From NCBI GenBank assembly GCA_023333565.1, contig JAJKFH010003821.1, positions 620,001 through 684,000 of the forward strand: a DNA stretch of 64,000 nt. The letters run 5' to 3'. Under the pieces are notes generated by a model. The model saw nothing but the letters and a program-made list of their open reading frames with translations. It did not search any database and was not told where the DNA came from. Numbering within the stretch: the stretch's first letter is position 1; every line of letters begins with the position of its first letter. This document shows, one piece after another, positions 1 through 12,278 of this stretch. The stretch is from Puffinus mauretanicus (Eukaryota > Chordata > Aves > Procellariiformes > Procellariidae). The position numbers and the translations under genes are program-made.

Positions 1-521
1 AAAAATACAATTTATAAACAGTTCAAGTCGATGAGTGAGAGTTTGCTTTTCTTCCTATGCTAACGTTCATAGGGAATACTAAACTGCTATACAGTCAAAA
101 TTACTTTTCCATAAAGGAAGCTTTACTAGATTATCCGTCACTTGATCTTGTATTCAGCAAATGAAAGCCAAATTGCCTGCCTGATAAACTGTGTTTCTTA
201 CCTGATTAAGTTAATCATAAATTCTGAAAGTCGGTGACTGACAGGGGTTTTCATTCTGATATACCACACTCATAGAGCTTTATTAGTTAGCATGTGGTTA
301 AAAATTTCATTCCTTCCTAGTCTTACATGTAAGTCTTAAAACAATTTCATTTATTTGAAGATCTTTGTGATACTTGGAAATAGGATACTAAACTTACTGT
401 AAGCTACTTGTTTGCAGCTCTTAAGAAATCTGTCAGAATTTGCTTAAATATATTCCAATATTTTTAAGGAAGTATAGCAGGGGAAGTTTCCTTTGCATAT
501 AACTGCTATTTTCTGCATTAG
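1..521 (+). other. GCC2: GCC2 intron (3' part)
   Basis: AT-rich intronic DNA leading to the acceptor at 520-521. No repeat or RNA gene is recognised. Confidence 0.8.
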
Positions 522-622
522 ACTCACTGCAGTCAACTATGCAACAGGATGAGGAAAGAAATGCCAAGATAAAACAACTCCTGGTGAAAACCAAAAAAGA
601 ACTGGCTGATTCAAAACAAGCT
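522..622 (+). CDS. GCC2: GCC2 exon a (first in window)
   Basis: The acceptor ends gcattag at 521. The first two bases complete a codon started upstream. The exon reads [19 protein letters not shown] onwards to ADSKQA, a coiled-coil segment. It ends on a whole codon before donor gtaagt at 623. The frame was fixed by similarity to mammalian GCC2. Confidence 0.93.
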
Positions 623-3600
623 GTAAGTCCAGATGTTAATGACTGTGTATTCCATTTTTAAACTAAATTTTAAAAAATGGGCTGGTAGCTGAATTATTAA
701 GTTGCTGAGGTTTTGGGTTTTTTTAATAACCAGATAATTTTATCATGCAGGAAAATGACCATCTAATATTGCAGGCATCATTAAAAGGGGAACTGGAAGC
801 CAGTCAACAACAAGTGGAAGCCTATAAGGCAAGAAACTTCACTTCTTCGTTAGTATAAGGTTTCTTATTTAAGTAATAAAGGTGTGATTTGTACTTGGCA
901 GATGGAATATAGGCTGAAGAATGAAAAGGTGTTATTTTTATCACTAGGTTACTGGTTCTTTTTCTTAAATGAGTTTTGTCAGTTTGCTGCTTTCCCCAAA
1001 TATTTCTCCTGTGACGTTCTTTAAACAGGTTTACCCTTGTTCCTCTTTCCTTTCCCTTCCACCAAAAGAGAGGACTGCGTAACCTGAAGCTTGTAACTGA
1101 GATACGTTTTAAAATAATTTCTTTAAAAATGGAAGTTGCTCAGTTTAAAAACAAAAGAACGCAACATCATCAGCAAAAATCTTAAGTGTCGTCCGACTGT
1201 ATAAATTTTCTTGGTTGGGCAGAATAGGAATTGAATGTAATGAACGGTAGTAGGGAAGGGAAGGGAGAGGGGTTGGCTTTCTTAAATGCTGGCACCCTGC
1301 CGCTGTAATTTTTTCTTCAATTCTCTCTTCAAACAACATCATATTTTTTAATTAAGTACATGGTAACCCATGTCTATTTTTTATTCTATTTTTATTGGAT
1401 TTTAATTTATATTCACCAGATCTGCGCAAGAATTACTATAGTAGAATACTATGCGCTCTGTGGCATGTCCCCTTGGAGAGGGAAGAAAAAAATTTGTCAT
1501 AGTGAAGTGTTCAACTGACTTTTTCAGATTCAAGTGGCTGTACTAACATCAGAAAAGCATAAAGTTCAGGAACACCTGCGAACCTCTTCAGAGCAACACC
1601 AGCGTACGTTGAGTGCTTACCAGCAAAAAATTGCGACCTTGCAAGAAGAGTGCAGAGCAGCCCAGGTATTCTAGTGGAAGAAGTAATGTCAGAGACTTTA
1701 GAAGGGAGATTTACTGCACTCTGTCTGCTTCTCTAAAAATATTTTGTGGATCTTTCACTCTTGTCTTTTTGTCTGTCAAGAATTGGGAATTATCCCAGTG
1801 CTTAATGTATTTGAGTGGTGGTATAGAGGACAAGCCAGACTCTGTCCTGGTTGTCATGTATCACTTGTGGTGGAGTGTCTGGACTGCACTCTTGCATTTC
1901 CAGTAGGGAAACCTGTGGTGGTAGTGGGGAGTTGGCGTTCATTTAAGATGATCAGCAAAGCTACACTGAGGGGGCAAAAAAGAAGCCTTTAAAGAAAAGG
2001 GGGGAAGAACAAACAGAAAAGGAATATAATTTGCTCCATATAAAAGCAGTTAACACATATACTTTAAAGAAAAAAACAAAACAACTGTGAAAAATGTATT
2101 TGCAAGCACCTTTTAATATGCTACTATATGAGCAGCTTCTTCATTGGCAGCTGAGCTACATATGAAACTGACACTGAGGTTTTTATTATTTCTGGGTTTT
2201 TGTCCATATGACACTGTGTTAGATGTTCCTGGAATCTAGTGTTTGCATTGGAGACAGACAGATTCAGAATATAGTAGGACTGTTACTTTCAAACTATCTT
2301 TATGGAGATTACTGCACCACACTATAGCCCCTTTTGTATGATAGGTATGCATCCTGCAGATAAGCCTCTCAAAAAACTGTTACATTTTAAAAAGGTGAAC
2401 TGAAATGGACAAACTTTCTGGTTGCTGCTACAGGAGGCTTGCCTGAGTTGTACTGGTAGATATGGATCATGGTTTTACAAATGCATTGTAACTGGGGACT
2501 TACGGTACCTATCTATGGTGGCTTGCTCCTTGATGTTGTGAAACCAGTCAGAGTGTAGATCTTCCGTGATGGCATGGCTTGAAGCTGTTGGAAGATTAGC
2601 CCTCCTTTTTAGGTACCCTACATCTAAAAAATAGATATTATTACAAGGTTATTAAGAAAGGAAAATTCTGTCCAAAGGAAAGGTGGACACTAAAGCAGAT
2701 AGTAGGTTAGAAGGCAAAAGTCATGCTGACATTCAAGGCATTTAAGGCTGTGTACCTGAGGACTTAGGAATATTCTAGCTCACATAGTTTGACTGGAAGA
2801 AAAGAGAAGGATTAATTTAAAGAAATGCCTTACAGACTTCAGAAAAGCTGGAGCAGTGGCTAGTCAGGGTCAGCACTGTAGAATTTCACGCACCAGTTCA
2901 GCTTAAGAGAAACTTTCCAAAATCTTCCTCTTGGAGATGAGAGCATTTTAGTCATATTGAGGATGACTAATCCATGAGCTCCTGCTAAGATCCAAGAATG
3001 AAAACCTGCATCTGTGTTTCCTTAGAAAAATATACAACATGAGTACCTGAAGGATGGGAATAATTCCTTCTGTATAGTGTACAGTCAAGGATGAAGCTAT
3101 GTTGTCAGGTAATTTTCTGTATGTCCACAGAAACTCATGTATCACCTGAATTTAAAAGAGAAGACAGACCAAACACCCTTACAATCAACTAGAATATTAT
3201 ATCTTGTGCTGTGTAATGCCATTACAAGACTGATGTAACTCCTCAAAATTATGCATAACTTTAAGGTGTATTAGATTTTTGTCACCTCAGTAGTATAAAA
3301 GGAAAACAGAATTATCACTTTCTTTCTCTCACCCTTGCTTTCATTTAAAGCTGTTTGATAGAACCCCTTGCTTGTGAATCTCCGTTGAATGCAATTTTTG
3401 AATTTGCAAGTATTCTTTCTTTTCTTAGTACTGGTATGTTGAAAATCAGTGTCTCTCTTTTAAGTTTCACATTTTGTGATATTCAATTAAAGTCTAAAGA
3501 AACATGATCTGTTATGGTAGTCACAATTTTAATTATCCACTTAAAAGAAGAAAATGCAACAGGAGGTTCTTATTATTTTTTTTTCCAATGTAAGATGCAT

Positions 3601-6600
3601 TTCATTTTAGAGAAATAAGGGAGCAATAGTCAATAGCATAACTTATTCAGGGTTTGTTTTCTATGTGATAGGCTGAACAAGCATCTGTTACATCTGAATT
3701 CGAGAGCTACAAAGTCCGTGTTCATAATGTTCTAAAACAGCAAAAGAATAAATCTGCTTCTCAGGCAGAATCTGAGGGAGCCAAACAAGAAAGGTAAAAG
3801 TAAAATTTTTTACACGCATACAGAAAAATACTGATACTTGAGTTATTGTGCTTGCCTTTGCTAATTTCTGACCAACAAGTGAGTTTCACTATTTAACTTT
3901 TGCTTGAATAAGGAAAATATCAGAAGGGAGGCAGTTTGCTTCCCCAGTTACTTTGGTTTAAAAAAAAAACAAAACCAAACAAACCCCTCTTTATTTCTAT
4001 AAACTTTATCTGATCTGTAATCTAACTGTGGCTCTACCTATCTGAACAGAAGAAGGATCATCAGTTGGTACCATGGTGGTACTACGTTAGTTTCTAATTC
4101 CTTGATTTGTCTTTTTTAACATTTATTTTTGTGTAGATTACCTATTGTTACAGTCGGAGGGAGAAGTAAGGTGTTAGGAAGATTCTCATGAGCTGAAATT
4201 AGCCAGTATCATCTGTGTAGACTTAACATCTCATCTTCTCTGACATAAAGTATTGCAGCAAAGCGCCATTTCCAACTAAGAAGAAAAGAGCAGATTGGTA
4301 CTGTTCAGCTGAGCTCACTTGGACTTTTTCAGAAAGGAATGGTTTAGTGTCGGTAAAGCTCTGGCTGCCAATTCAGGCATCAGTTCCAGCAAATTTACAA
4401 AATACTTATCAGCTGTTATATGAGGAAAGACTTGGGAAAAAAAAAAGTTACACTGCCAAAAGTTCCCTGGAAATATTTTAAGTATAGTTGTAAGCCAGGT
4501 AAATTCAGATTCACTTCAGAACCCACTGCAAAAGTAGATCAGTTTCTGTAAGTTATTTTTATAAGTTATTGATAGCTGTCCTTCATGACAGACTGGGCGT
4601 TTATGCATGAGATATCAAAAGTAATTTTTGACACAGATCTTAAAACAGTATGTGCAATTACTGCTGAAAATCCACCAGAGGGAGACTTATGCTTCGCTAG
4701 AGGACTTTGGTTTTACAGTTTGAGGGGTCTTTTTTTAATACATCTACCCCTTCTTTTCTTTGAAGCAAGCAAACTGCAAAAGTTGCATTTCTTTGTCTCT
4801 CCTTTTTGCAGAATTTCAAGAAGTTCTGGTATTGTTAGGTTTTTGTGAAAGAGGGTCACATGGGAAACAAAATGGACAAGTAATCAAGCAATAAACAGAT
4901 GAAAAATAGTTTTCAAAGAAATGATTTACAAGTATCAGCTGTAAGGGTTAATGAGATATACAGTTCATGAGATAATGGAAATGTATGCATATATAAATAC
5001 AGAAAGCATAAAAGGAGAATGTGCATGACTTAAGACTTTTTCCTCCTGGTGTATCTGGTTTTGATTTATTTCTGACCAACAGAGTTTATCAGTTTTACAG
5101 ATTGATGTGGCTTTCTAGTCCTTTGCTCAAAATCTCTTCCAACCATTTGTCTCCTGTATTCAGTCTCATTGAATTGATGTACGTTTCCTAAACAAACAAA
5201 AAACCCTCTACCACTTTTAAGATGAAATTTTTTCTCCCATCTACATCCCACATATTATTGTTCTTCTGTCTCATTCGTCCCAACCAGCTTGAAGTAGAAA
5301 GTGGTAGCAGTCACACTTTCTACCCCAATAATTACGTTCCTAGAAGTTCAGATGGTATGTGATAAACCTATCTGTACCTATATTGAAACACGATCAGAAG
5401 TTCTCTAATTGTTTCTGCTGCAGTCACATTCTAAAATTATTTTGGTCATGTTGCTGTATTGATTTAATTAATAAATAAGCAATTTGGATCAGCTATACAA
5501 AATGTTGTGGATATAATATAGGTCCTGAAATAATATAATCCTTTTTAAATGTATGTTGCTTATTTCTTTTTTCCCCTTGCAGAGAACAGTTGGAAATGGT
5601 GATAGATCAACTTAAAGTTAAGCTGCAAGATGCCCAGCATAATTCACAGATGAATGTGTCTGAACTCCAGGCGTTGCAGTCTGAACACGACACCCTGCTG
5701 GAAAGACACAATAAGATGCTGCAAGAGACTGTTGCAAAAGAGGCAGAACTCCGTGAAAAGTATGGTCTGCTGATGAATAGATGTGGATATTTTATTTTGT
5801 GTGAACTTTAAGGGCTGGGCATCTAGTGGCCTGTAACTGTACTTCCCAAAGAAAAGGCATAACTGTTGAGAAAGTTAGAGGAATTTTCAAAAGGGTTGTT
5901 TGCTATTTTTCATCAGCCTTCAGAAGTTTCAGCAATGAAAATGAAGTAGTAGCTGATCAGGAAATTTGAGATTTCTACAAGCTTTGTACCTGTTAACTAC
6001 CAGATTTAAAAATTAACTTTTTTTTAAGCACGTTGACTATTTTTAAGTCCAATGCTCAGCACTATGTTTGTGTTGGACTGCTCAACTAAATTTTATGGGT
6101 GTTTCCTATTAGAAAAATAAGGTAGTTAAATGCAGAGCAAACAATTTCACTGACAAAATATCCAGTCCTGCATCCACCAAGTGCCTTTCTTACAGAAAGT
6201 ACTCGTTTTTAAGTCTATGCTTGCTTAATCTGCTATTTCTTTCAAAATGAAAGGAATCTGTTTAATCTGTATCACTTCTTGAAAAATCACATGAGTACCT
6301 AATACTTGAGCTCTTCAAAAAGGGTCTTTCCTTGTCTTTTCTTCTCTATTTAGGGTGCAAAGAAGTTCACGTGAAATAGTCATTAGAAATTACAGCTTAG
6401 TATTAGGAACTGTTGACTTCTTGTCTTTGTACTGTTTTATCTGTTCCTGATAGCCACATGATGATTCATTGTAATCAACTAAATTATGTCCTTCTGCATT
6501 TTTCTGGAAACAACCCATATCACAGTAGGTTCCCTTTGTACCCAGAGAGACTAGCTCTTTGCTACTCTGGCTATATTTAAGTTTGTATGCTTATAAGGGC

Positions 6601-9600
6601 AAGTCCTGTGCTTGGTCTTTCCATACATGCACTTGTTTAATTGCTTGTGACAACTTTGTGTTGCTTCTGGAGTACCTCCAAACCAAGTACAATTGATGTG
6701 TTACTGACATTTTTCTTGCTAACAACGGCACTCTTTTACCCTCTTTTGCATTGAAAGTTGAAGCTTACAAAAATTAAACTTAACTTCTTAGAAACTTATG
6801 TTTTCAGAAGTCCTGCATAAATGTTTGGTAAATAAATGTTAAAGGAAGTGGAGTATAAGGTAAGTGACATGCCCTGTATGACACTATAAACAGTCATGTT
6901 GCAATTTTAGAATTTAAGAATGTTTAGACCACAATGTGTCTAATACTTTCATTTTTTCCCAAAGATGTCTGAATTTTGTGTTCTGAAATAGAAATCAAGA
7001 GTTTATACAGCACAGTGCATTCATATGATAGGTAATAAGTGTAACTTTCTCAGTCTTAGATTTTCCCTGTAAAAAGAGGAATTTAAATGGAAAAAAGTCG
7101 CACGGTCATCCTAAAATAATCATACACATGAAAATTGAAAACCAGTGTAAACGCTAAAAATTTTGAAATGTAAAAATGAATGTTTTGCTGTTTGTTTCTT
7201 ATGTTTTGGGTGTATGCTGTTTTCAGGCTCTGCACAATACAATCTGAGAACATGGTCATGAAAACAGAGCATGCCCAGACCTTGAGTCAGCTGACAGCCC
7301 AGAACGAAGCTCTCCGGAACAATTTCAGAGATCAAGTCAGGAACCTGCAAGAAGAGCACAGGAAGACAGTAGAGACACTTCAGCAGCAACTGTCCAGAGT
7401 AGAAGCTCAGCTCTTCCAACTCAAGAGTGAACCAAGCACTAGAGGTAACTTTCAGTCATAATACCAGGTTTTCTTGGGTTAGATACGAATTTGTGTAACT
7501 GAGTCTGAATCTAAAACATGTTTATAGCGTGTGGTTCTGTAATACACCATAAACTTTTTCTGGAGAATTTGCAGCATGACATATCAATCCACGTGTCATT
7601 GTTATTACTGTCCCTTCAGAATCTTAAGGTACTTGAATGTGTCCAGAGGAGGGCAACAAAGCTGGTGAAAGGGCTGGAAGGCACATACTGTGAGGAGAGG
7701 CTAAGGACTTTGGGTTTGTCTAGTTTGGAGAAAAGGAGGTTGAGGGACGACCTCATTGCTCTCTTATAGTTTCCTGAGGAGGGGAAGTGGAGAGGGAGGA
7801 GCTGATCTCTTCTCCTGCGTATCCAGTGATAGGACACATGGGAATGGTTCAAAGCTGCGTCAGGGGAGGTTCAGACTGGACGTTAGGAAGCATTTCTTTA
7901 CCGGGAGAGTGGTCAAGCACTGGAACAGGCTTCCTAGAGAGGTGGTCGATGCCCCAAGCCTGCCAGTGTTTAAGAGGCATTTGGACAATGCCCTTAATAA
8001 CATGCTTTAACTTTTGGTCAGCCCTGAGGTGGTCAGGCAGTTGGACTAGATGATCATTGTAGGTCCCTTCCAACTGGAACTATTCTGTTCTAGAATCTGC
8101 ATCACTGTTATCTCTTCTGCAGTACCTGCGTTGTCAGACAGATGGGGGGAAATTACTTTGTAAACATTCGGTGCTTCTCCTATCAGTTTGTCTCAGATTT
8201 TGGAGCATACTGGATCTCTGCCTCCAGTACGAGGGGTAAAGCTAAAGAAAAGTGTATTGAAAGCTGTTTTAACAATGTTTGTTATTGGTATACTTCCTAT
8301 TTGATCCTCTTCTAATTTAAGATTTTACTGTGTTCGAGCTCAAGTACTATTTTTATATCTGTAAAGTTACTAATTAGGATCTAGTTGGACCTTTGCCAAG
8401 CAGCAGTAACGGTTTAAGAAGTTACTTTTTCCATTTGTTACTGAAGCAGCAGGATAGTGCACGCAGTATTAAAAAACAATTTACACCTCCCGCAGGACTG
8501 GTTGAAAGAAAAGCTAATTCTGTTTTGCATTAAGAACATTTGACACTCTTGTCATAGCTACAACACATCTTCAGGGAGAGTTGCATGAAGGTTTCATAGT
8601 CACTGAAATAAAAATTGCCAGTCAAGTTTGGATTTAGAAACAGGCTTTGATTAGAATGGTCATTTGGAGATGAAAGGCTGTATTTTCTATTATAAATGTT
8701 ATGTGTGTATCTGGCTTTCTCCCTTTTCTTCACCTTTCCTCCCCCTGCTTTTTGAAGACTGCTCTCCAGTCTGAGACAGTCACACCTATGAAGTAGCCCT
8801 ACCAATTTCATTCTGATGACAAACATCAGTAAGTATCTTTCAGGTCCAGCTGTTTCAAATCCAGCAACGAAGAACTTAAGAGAACGGCGAAACACTGACC
8901 TTCCTGTTCTCGATGTGCACACTGTAGCTAGGGAAGAGGGAGAAGGTATGGAAACAACGGACACAGAGTCTGTCTCTTCAGCCAGCACCCATGTACCATC
9001 CTTGGAACAACTTCTGAACTCCCCAGAAGCAAAACTTGGTAGGTAGGCTTTTTGAAGCACTTGCCTATGTATGTTGCAGAAGTTTGTGCCCTCAAAATAC
9101 CTGAGAACATTGTGTTTTCATGCTTTTAGGTGCAAGACACAAGTCTACTTAAGTGCCATTGAGTTTACACTATTCTGAATTTCTGTAGGAGTTTTGTCCT
9201 TGAGTAAGGACTAACAATAAAACATTGCTACAGGTTTTAGTGATTTAAAGATGTCATATTTGTGACTTTCTAAAGTGAAAAGTGAATGAGCAAGTCAGTG
9301 AATAGTTACAGAACTTTTTGTATTCTGGACTAGTCTCTACTAGAGACAATTAAATGCTGATTTAACTCCCATTAGTGAAGGGATAAAATGTCTGTTCATC
9401 GTAATGTGGCTTATTAGAACAGGAATTTATTCGTAGTTTTTTCTAGGAAAATGAAAGCCAGCATGAAGAAAAATCTAAGAGTCCCCAAAAAAGTAGAAAA
9501 ATATATGGTAGCATCTAATCATGTTTTAAAAGTCTACTGAACGCTTTGTGGAGAACTGTTGAAAATCTCCATCTATGGGTAGGAAACAGGGTAAATTAAA

Positions 9601-12278
9601 ACCATGTATCTTGACGTACTTAGAACTGATTTGCCAATCCCCTTCTAATATACTTATATATACAAAAATAGATCAGAAAACAAGCATGCGGCGGCAGCAG
9701 CAGCAATGATGCCTGTTAATTTTGCAGTCTGACTTTGCATGGATTTTGTTTCTAAGAAACTATATTAATCAAGTCCTAATGTTAAGTTAGTATAAAGTAG
9801 AAGCAAGTGCTTTTTCCTTCACTCACTTTTCTTTTCCAATTAATTGCAGAACCATCTCAGTGGCGAACAGAACTCACCAAGGATGAACTGATTCAGAAAC
9901 TAAACACAACAGCGAAGAGTGCTGATCACTTGAATGAATTACTTCGTGAATCAGAAGCAACCAATGCAATCCTAATGGAACAAATAAAGGTTAGCAGACA
10001 TGCAGGAAATTTGGAGACAGCTCTAATTTCTATGGTCTGTTTCTTAGACCAATGTTTAACGCCAAATAAGTTTCAGGAAATCCCCGTCTATAAAAATTTG
10101 GTGATGCAAAACTTAATTTTGGAAGGGCTTTTATTCCACAGGACTAATTAGCGCTTCCAGAGTTGACTTCAGTTTTTCTCCCCTTCCCCCTCCCCGCCCC
10201 CCCCCCACGTTTTTAGTCAGGGGTGGGGAGAGTAAAAGCTGCCACAAAAAAAAACCCTCAAGAGTTTGGAAGTTTTATGTTTAGTAAAGTGCCTTTGCTG
10301 TTTTCACTTAGATAAAAGCAGTAAATCCCAACGGAAGCATTGTCTGGTTTCTCTTCCTGTAACCCCTTTTAGCTGTTTTAAGTTAAAAGAAGATACATGT
10401 TTAGAGATACATGTACTCATAGAGTTTGATTTGATTTGATTGTACCTCCCTGAGTTTTCTGAAACATTTTTGAAGTTAGCATATTCTCTAAACATGCTAA
10501 GCTTTCTTTTATAAAATGTTTCTTAATGAGTGATAATATTGTTAAATCTTTGATCCACATTGCTTATTTAACTGTTCAACTCTTACTCTTTATCACTGAA
10601 ATTGAATAGTTAGTACTGTATATCATTATAACTACTGCACAGATTTTTTCAGAAAAGGTTATTTTTGATCAATAAAAAGTTATTTCTGGACAACATTATC
10701 ATGTGTTCAAATTTCACTGTATTTTTGTCCAGAATATGTGCTATGCCCACATTACTCTTTTTGAAGGAAGCTGCATAATTCGCTTTTTAGCTCTTCAAAA
10801 GACCTTTGTTCAATTGCTCATTATATGAAGCAAACAACATTGCCTATTTTTTCCCTCATCTGCAGCTTCTTAAGAATGAAATAAGAAGATTGGAAAGAAA
10901 TCAAGAGAGAGAAAAGTCTGTGGCTAATCTAGAATACTTGAAGAATGTTCTATTGCAGTTCATATTTCTAAAATCAGGAAGCGAGAAAGAAAGGCTGCTC
11001 CCAGTAATAGACACCATGTTGCAGCTCAGCCCTGAAGAGAAAGGGAAGCTAGTTGCAATTGCCCAAGGTAGGTGGTGTTCAAAACATTGTCGCAAAAAAA
11101 AAGGAAAAGTGGAAATAAAGGCATCTGAAGTTCTGTGCTTTCTTTTATGTAGACCTTTGAGGAAAAACAAAACTTAGCAGTAAAATGCCAGTGAGCTAGC
11201 AATAAAACCATTTTGCTGTGTTGGGAAGTTACTATTCAGTTTTCAGAAAACAGAATAAATATGCAAAAATATAAATAAAATTAAGGTAAAATATAATTTC
11301 TTCTGGAACATACACATTTTAGGAAGATGATAGTAAGTTGTAAAAATTTAATGTGTTCATGTTTTGAGTAGAGTTAAAGATTTCTGTCAAAGTGACCTTA
11401 CAATAGAGATTACTATAAATGAATTACTTTCTTGGCAGATGTTCTAAAAAGATAATTAAAGTGGTCCTCTCAAGGCAGTACTGCAGATCTAATATTAGTT
11501 TCAATATATTAACTTTAAAAATCTCTTCAAGAAAATATGCTTTTTCTTTAAGAAATAAAGGAACTATGGAAGGAAATAAAAAGAGTTAAGCCTTTGCAAG
11601 AAATTAACCCAGGAGCTGACTGTATAATAATGTTCTGGCTCTGCTTCATACACTGTTTGAGTGTTTGTCCCCTTAAAAACAATTTTTAAGGTATTATTTG
11701 TCACTTCTCAATAACAACCTGTAGCTTCTTGTACTTCGTTAGCAACTGACCTATACTTTATTTTAAAATTAACATAAAGACTAAGTACCGTGTGTATATA
11801 TAAGCACTTAAAAGTTGTGAAGAAAATCACATGAATAAGGAAAGTGGCAAAGCGCTGCATTCCATGATAGGCTTTGCATTTGGAAAGATGAGATGTAAAT
11901 TAAGTCCATAGCATTTTGATGTTGTTCTGGCACTCTAATGAACACTCATTGGATTTTTCTGAAGAAAGGTGATAAATGGCCTCTTTAAAACATCTTTAAG
12001 TACCCAGAGTAAAATGGACTTGGTGATAAAATTCATGAACATATGTATGGCATTCCAAGAGTGAGTACTGAATGTTACCTCTTCAACAAGTTTACGAGGA
12101 CATTTGAAAAAGGACAGAGGCGGGGGGGAAACAAGGTCATGTAAATAAATGATGCAATGTCTGACATAATACACTTAGTTTAAAGTATGTTTTTCTTCCT
12201 CCTTCAGGTGAGGAAGAGAGTACCTCACGGCCCTCTGGGTGGGCTTCATACCTCCACAGCTGGTCGGGACTTCGATGA
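522..12278 (+). CDS. GCC2: GCC2 (GRIP and coiled-coil domain protein 2), C-terminal part, 10 exons
   Basis: Spliced CDS: 522-622, 751-828, 1528-1665, 3672-3793, 5583-5759, 7227-7444, 8844-9038, 9850-9989, 10866-11067, 12208-12278. Exons sum to 1442 bases: 2 bases of a split codon, 479 codons and stop TGA (12276-12278), with no frameshift. I recognise the product by strong similarity to mammalian GCC185: [53 protein letters not shown] and the C-terminus [13 protein letters not shown]. The protein is a trans-Golgi golgin (about 1680 residues in human). It is a long coiled-coil tether recruited by Rab6/Arl1 near its C-terminus, and it works in endosome-to-Golgi transport. This window holds roughly the last 28 percent: coiled coil, an acidic Ser/Thr-rich linker (exon 8844-9038), then the Rab-binding region and GRIP domain. 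The 5' part lies left of the window. It is followed on the same strand by LIMS1, the mammalian gene order. Confidence 0.96.
751..828 (+). CDS. GCC2: GCC2 exon b, with a GC splice donor
   Basis: Acceptor tatcatgcag at 741-750. The exon encodes [20 protein letters not shown] and then QVEAYK (26 codons, phase 0 at both ends). The 3' boundary is placed after AAG because mammalian GCC2 continues YK-IQ and the next exon starts IQVAVL. The donor there is GCAAGA (829-834), not GT. No in-frame GT donor nearby would keep the protein. Confidence 0.9.
829..1527 (+). other. GCC2: GCC2 GC-AG intron
   Basis: 699-bp intron with donor GCAAGA and acceptor TTTTTCAG. No repeat is recognised inside. Its boundary is fixed by protein continuity YK-IQ. 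Confidence 0.85.
1528..1665 (+). CDS. GCC2: GCC2 exon c
   Basis: Acceptor ctttttcag ends at 1527 and the donor gtattc starts at 1666. There are 46 whole codons, from [12 protein letters not shown] through [19 protein letters not shown] to RAAQ. The composition is typical heptad coiled coil (E, Q, K, L rich). Confidence 0.94.
1666..5582 (+). other. GCC2: Two GCC2 introns flanking exon d
   Basis: Introns 1666-3671 and 3794-5582 are unique-looking AT-rich DNA. I see no recognisable transposon or RNA gene, and the short open frames inside lack codon structure or homology that I know. Confidence 0.7.
3672..3793 (+). CDS. GCC2: GCC2 exon d
   Basis: Acceptor tgtgatag ends at 3671; donor gtaaaag at 3794. 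Encodes [31 protein letters not shown] and the split codon AG|A shared with the next exon. It closely matches the mammalian stretch around [20 protein letters not shown]. Confidence 0.94.
5583..5759 (+). CDS. GCC2: GCC2 exon e
   Basis: Acceptor ttccccttgcag ends at 5582. The exon encodes [18 protein letters not shown], then [18 protein letters not shown] and [10 protein letters not shown]. The donor is gtatgg at 5760. The Lys codon AA|G is completed by the first base of the next exon, giving [10 protein letters not shown] as in mammals (EKLCSIQSEN). The open frame read past the donor (YGLLMNRCG) is intron. Confidence 0.94.
5760..7226 (+). other. GCC2: GCC2 intron
   Basis: 1467-bp intron, AT-rich. 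Nothing else is recognised in it. Confidence 0.75.
7227..7444 (+). CDS. GCC2: GCC2 exon f
   Basis: Acceptor gctgttttcag ends at 7226; donor gtaact at 7445. Encodes [20 protein letters not shown], then [18 protein letters not shown] and [20 protein letters not shown]. This is the last long coiled-coil block before the linker. It ends with one base (G) of a split Gly codon. Confidence 0.94.
7622..8096 (+). mobile_element. CR1 LINE 3' fragment, sense orientation, in GCC2 intron
   Basis: It holds typical avian CR1 3'-end sequence. This runs from ORF2 C-terminal motifs (gaggagaggctaaggact, gacctcattgctctct) through agtgataggacacatggg, agcactggaacaggcttcct and tggactagatgatcattg to the tail ttccaactggaactattctg. 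Translated pieces ([30 protein letters not shown]) are the usual CR1 ORF2 end. It is 5'-truncated and broken by stops, so not mobile. It sits in the 7445-8843 intron, in the same direction as GCC2. Confidence 0.93.
8844..9038 (+). CDS. GCC2: GCC2 exon g (acidic linker)
   Basis: Acceptor tctttcag ends at 8843; donor gtaggt at 9039. Encodes [38 protein letters not shown] and [13 protein letters not shown]. These hydrophilic, non-heptad, Ser/Thr/Glu-rich residues form the hinge between the coiled coil and the C-terminal Rab-binding/GRIP module. They are highly similar to the mammalian linker. Confidence 0.94.
9039..9849 (+). other. GCC2: GCC2 intron
   Basis: 811-bp intron. It has a short GCN repeat (gcggcggcagcagcagcaat, near 9689) and no transposon that I recognise. 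Confidence 0.75.
9850..9989 (+). CDS. GCC2: GCC2 exon h (Rab-binding region)
   Basis: Acceptor ccaattaattgcag ends at 9849; donor gttagc at 9990. Encodes [37 protein letters not shown] and [10 protein letters not shown]. In human GCC185 the segment next to the GRIP domain binds Rab6 and related Rabs. I infer the same role here from position and sequence similarity. Confidence 0.94.
9990..10865 (+). other. GCC2: GCC2 intron
   Basis: 876-bp intron with a C-rich homopolymer tract at about 10185-10208. Nothing else is recognised. Confidence 0.75.
10866..11067 (+). CDS. GCC2: GCC2 exon i (GRIP domain)
   Basis: Acceptor ccctcatctgcag ends at 10865; donor gtaggt at 11068. It reads [18 protein letters not shown], then [18 protein letters not shown], and [17 protein letters not shown]. 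This is the GRIP domain, which targets golgins to the trans-Golgi through Arl GTPases. The conserved Tyr that GRIP domains use for binding is present (TAC at 10935-10937, in LEYLKN). Confidence 0.96.
11068..12207 (+). other. GCC2: GCC2 last intron
   Basis: 1140-bp AT-rich intron. Nothing is recognised inside. Confidence 0.75.
12208..12278 (+). CDS. GCC2: GCC2 terminal coding exon
   Basis: Acceptor cttcctccttcag ends at 12207. Encodes [18 protein letters not shown] and WSGLR, then TGA at 12276-12278. The aromatic tail is the same as in mammalian GCC2. Confidence 0.95.

Noticed and set aside
5760..5811. Read-through extension of GCC2 exon e ([11 protein letters not shown]...)
   Set aside because: A good GT donor at 5760 and conservation of [10 protein letters not shown] show this is intron. 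An early intronic end is possible but has no nearby poly(A) signal that I can support.
7518..8053. Several short plus-strand open frames
   Set aside because: They are fragments of the CR1 ORF2 C-terminus, not host genes.
8530..9060. 176-codon minus-strand open frame
   Set aside because: It is the antisense shadow of GCC2 exon 8844-9038 and its flanking intron.
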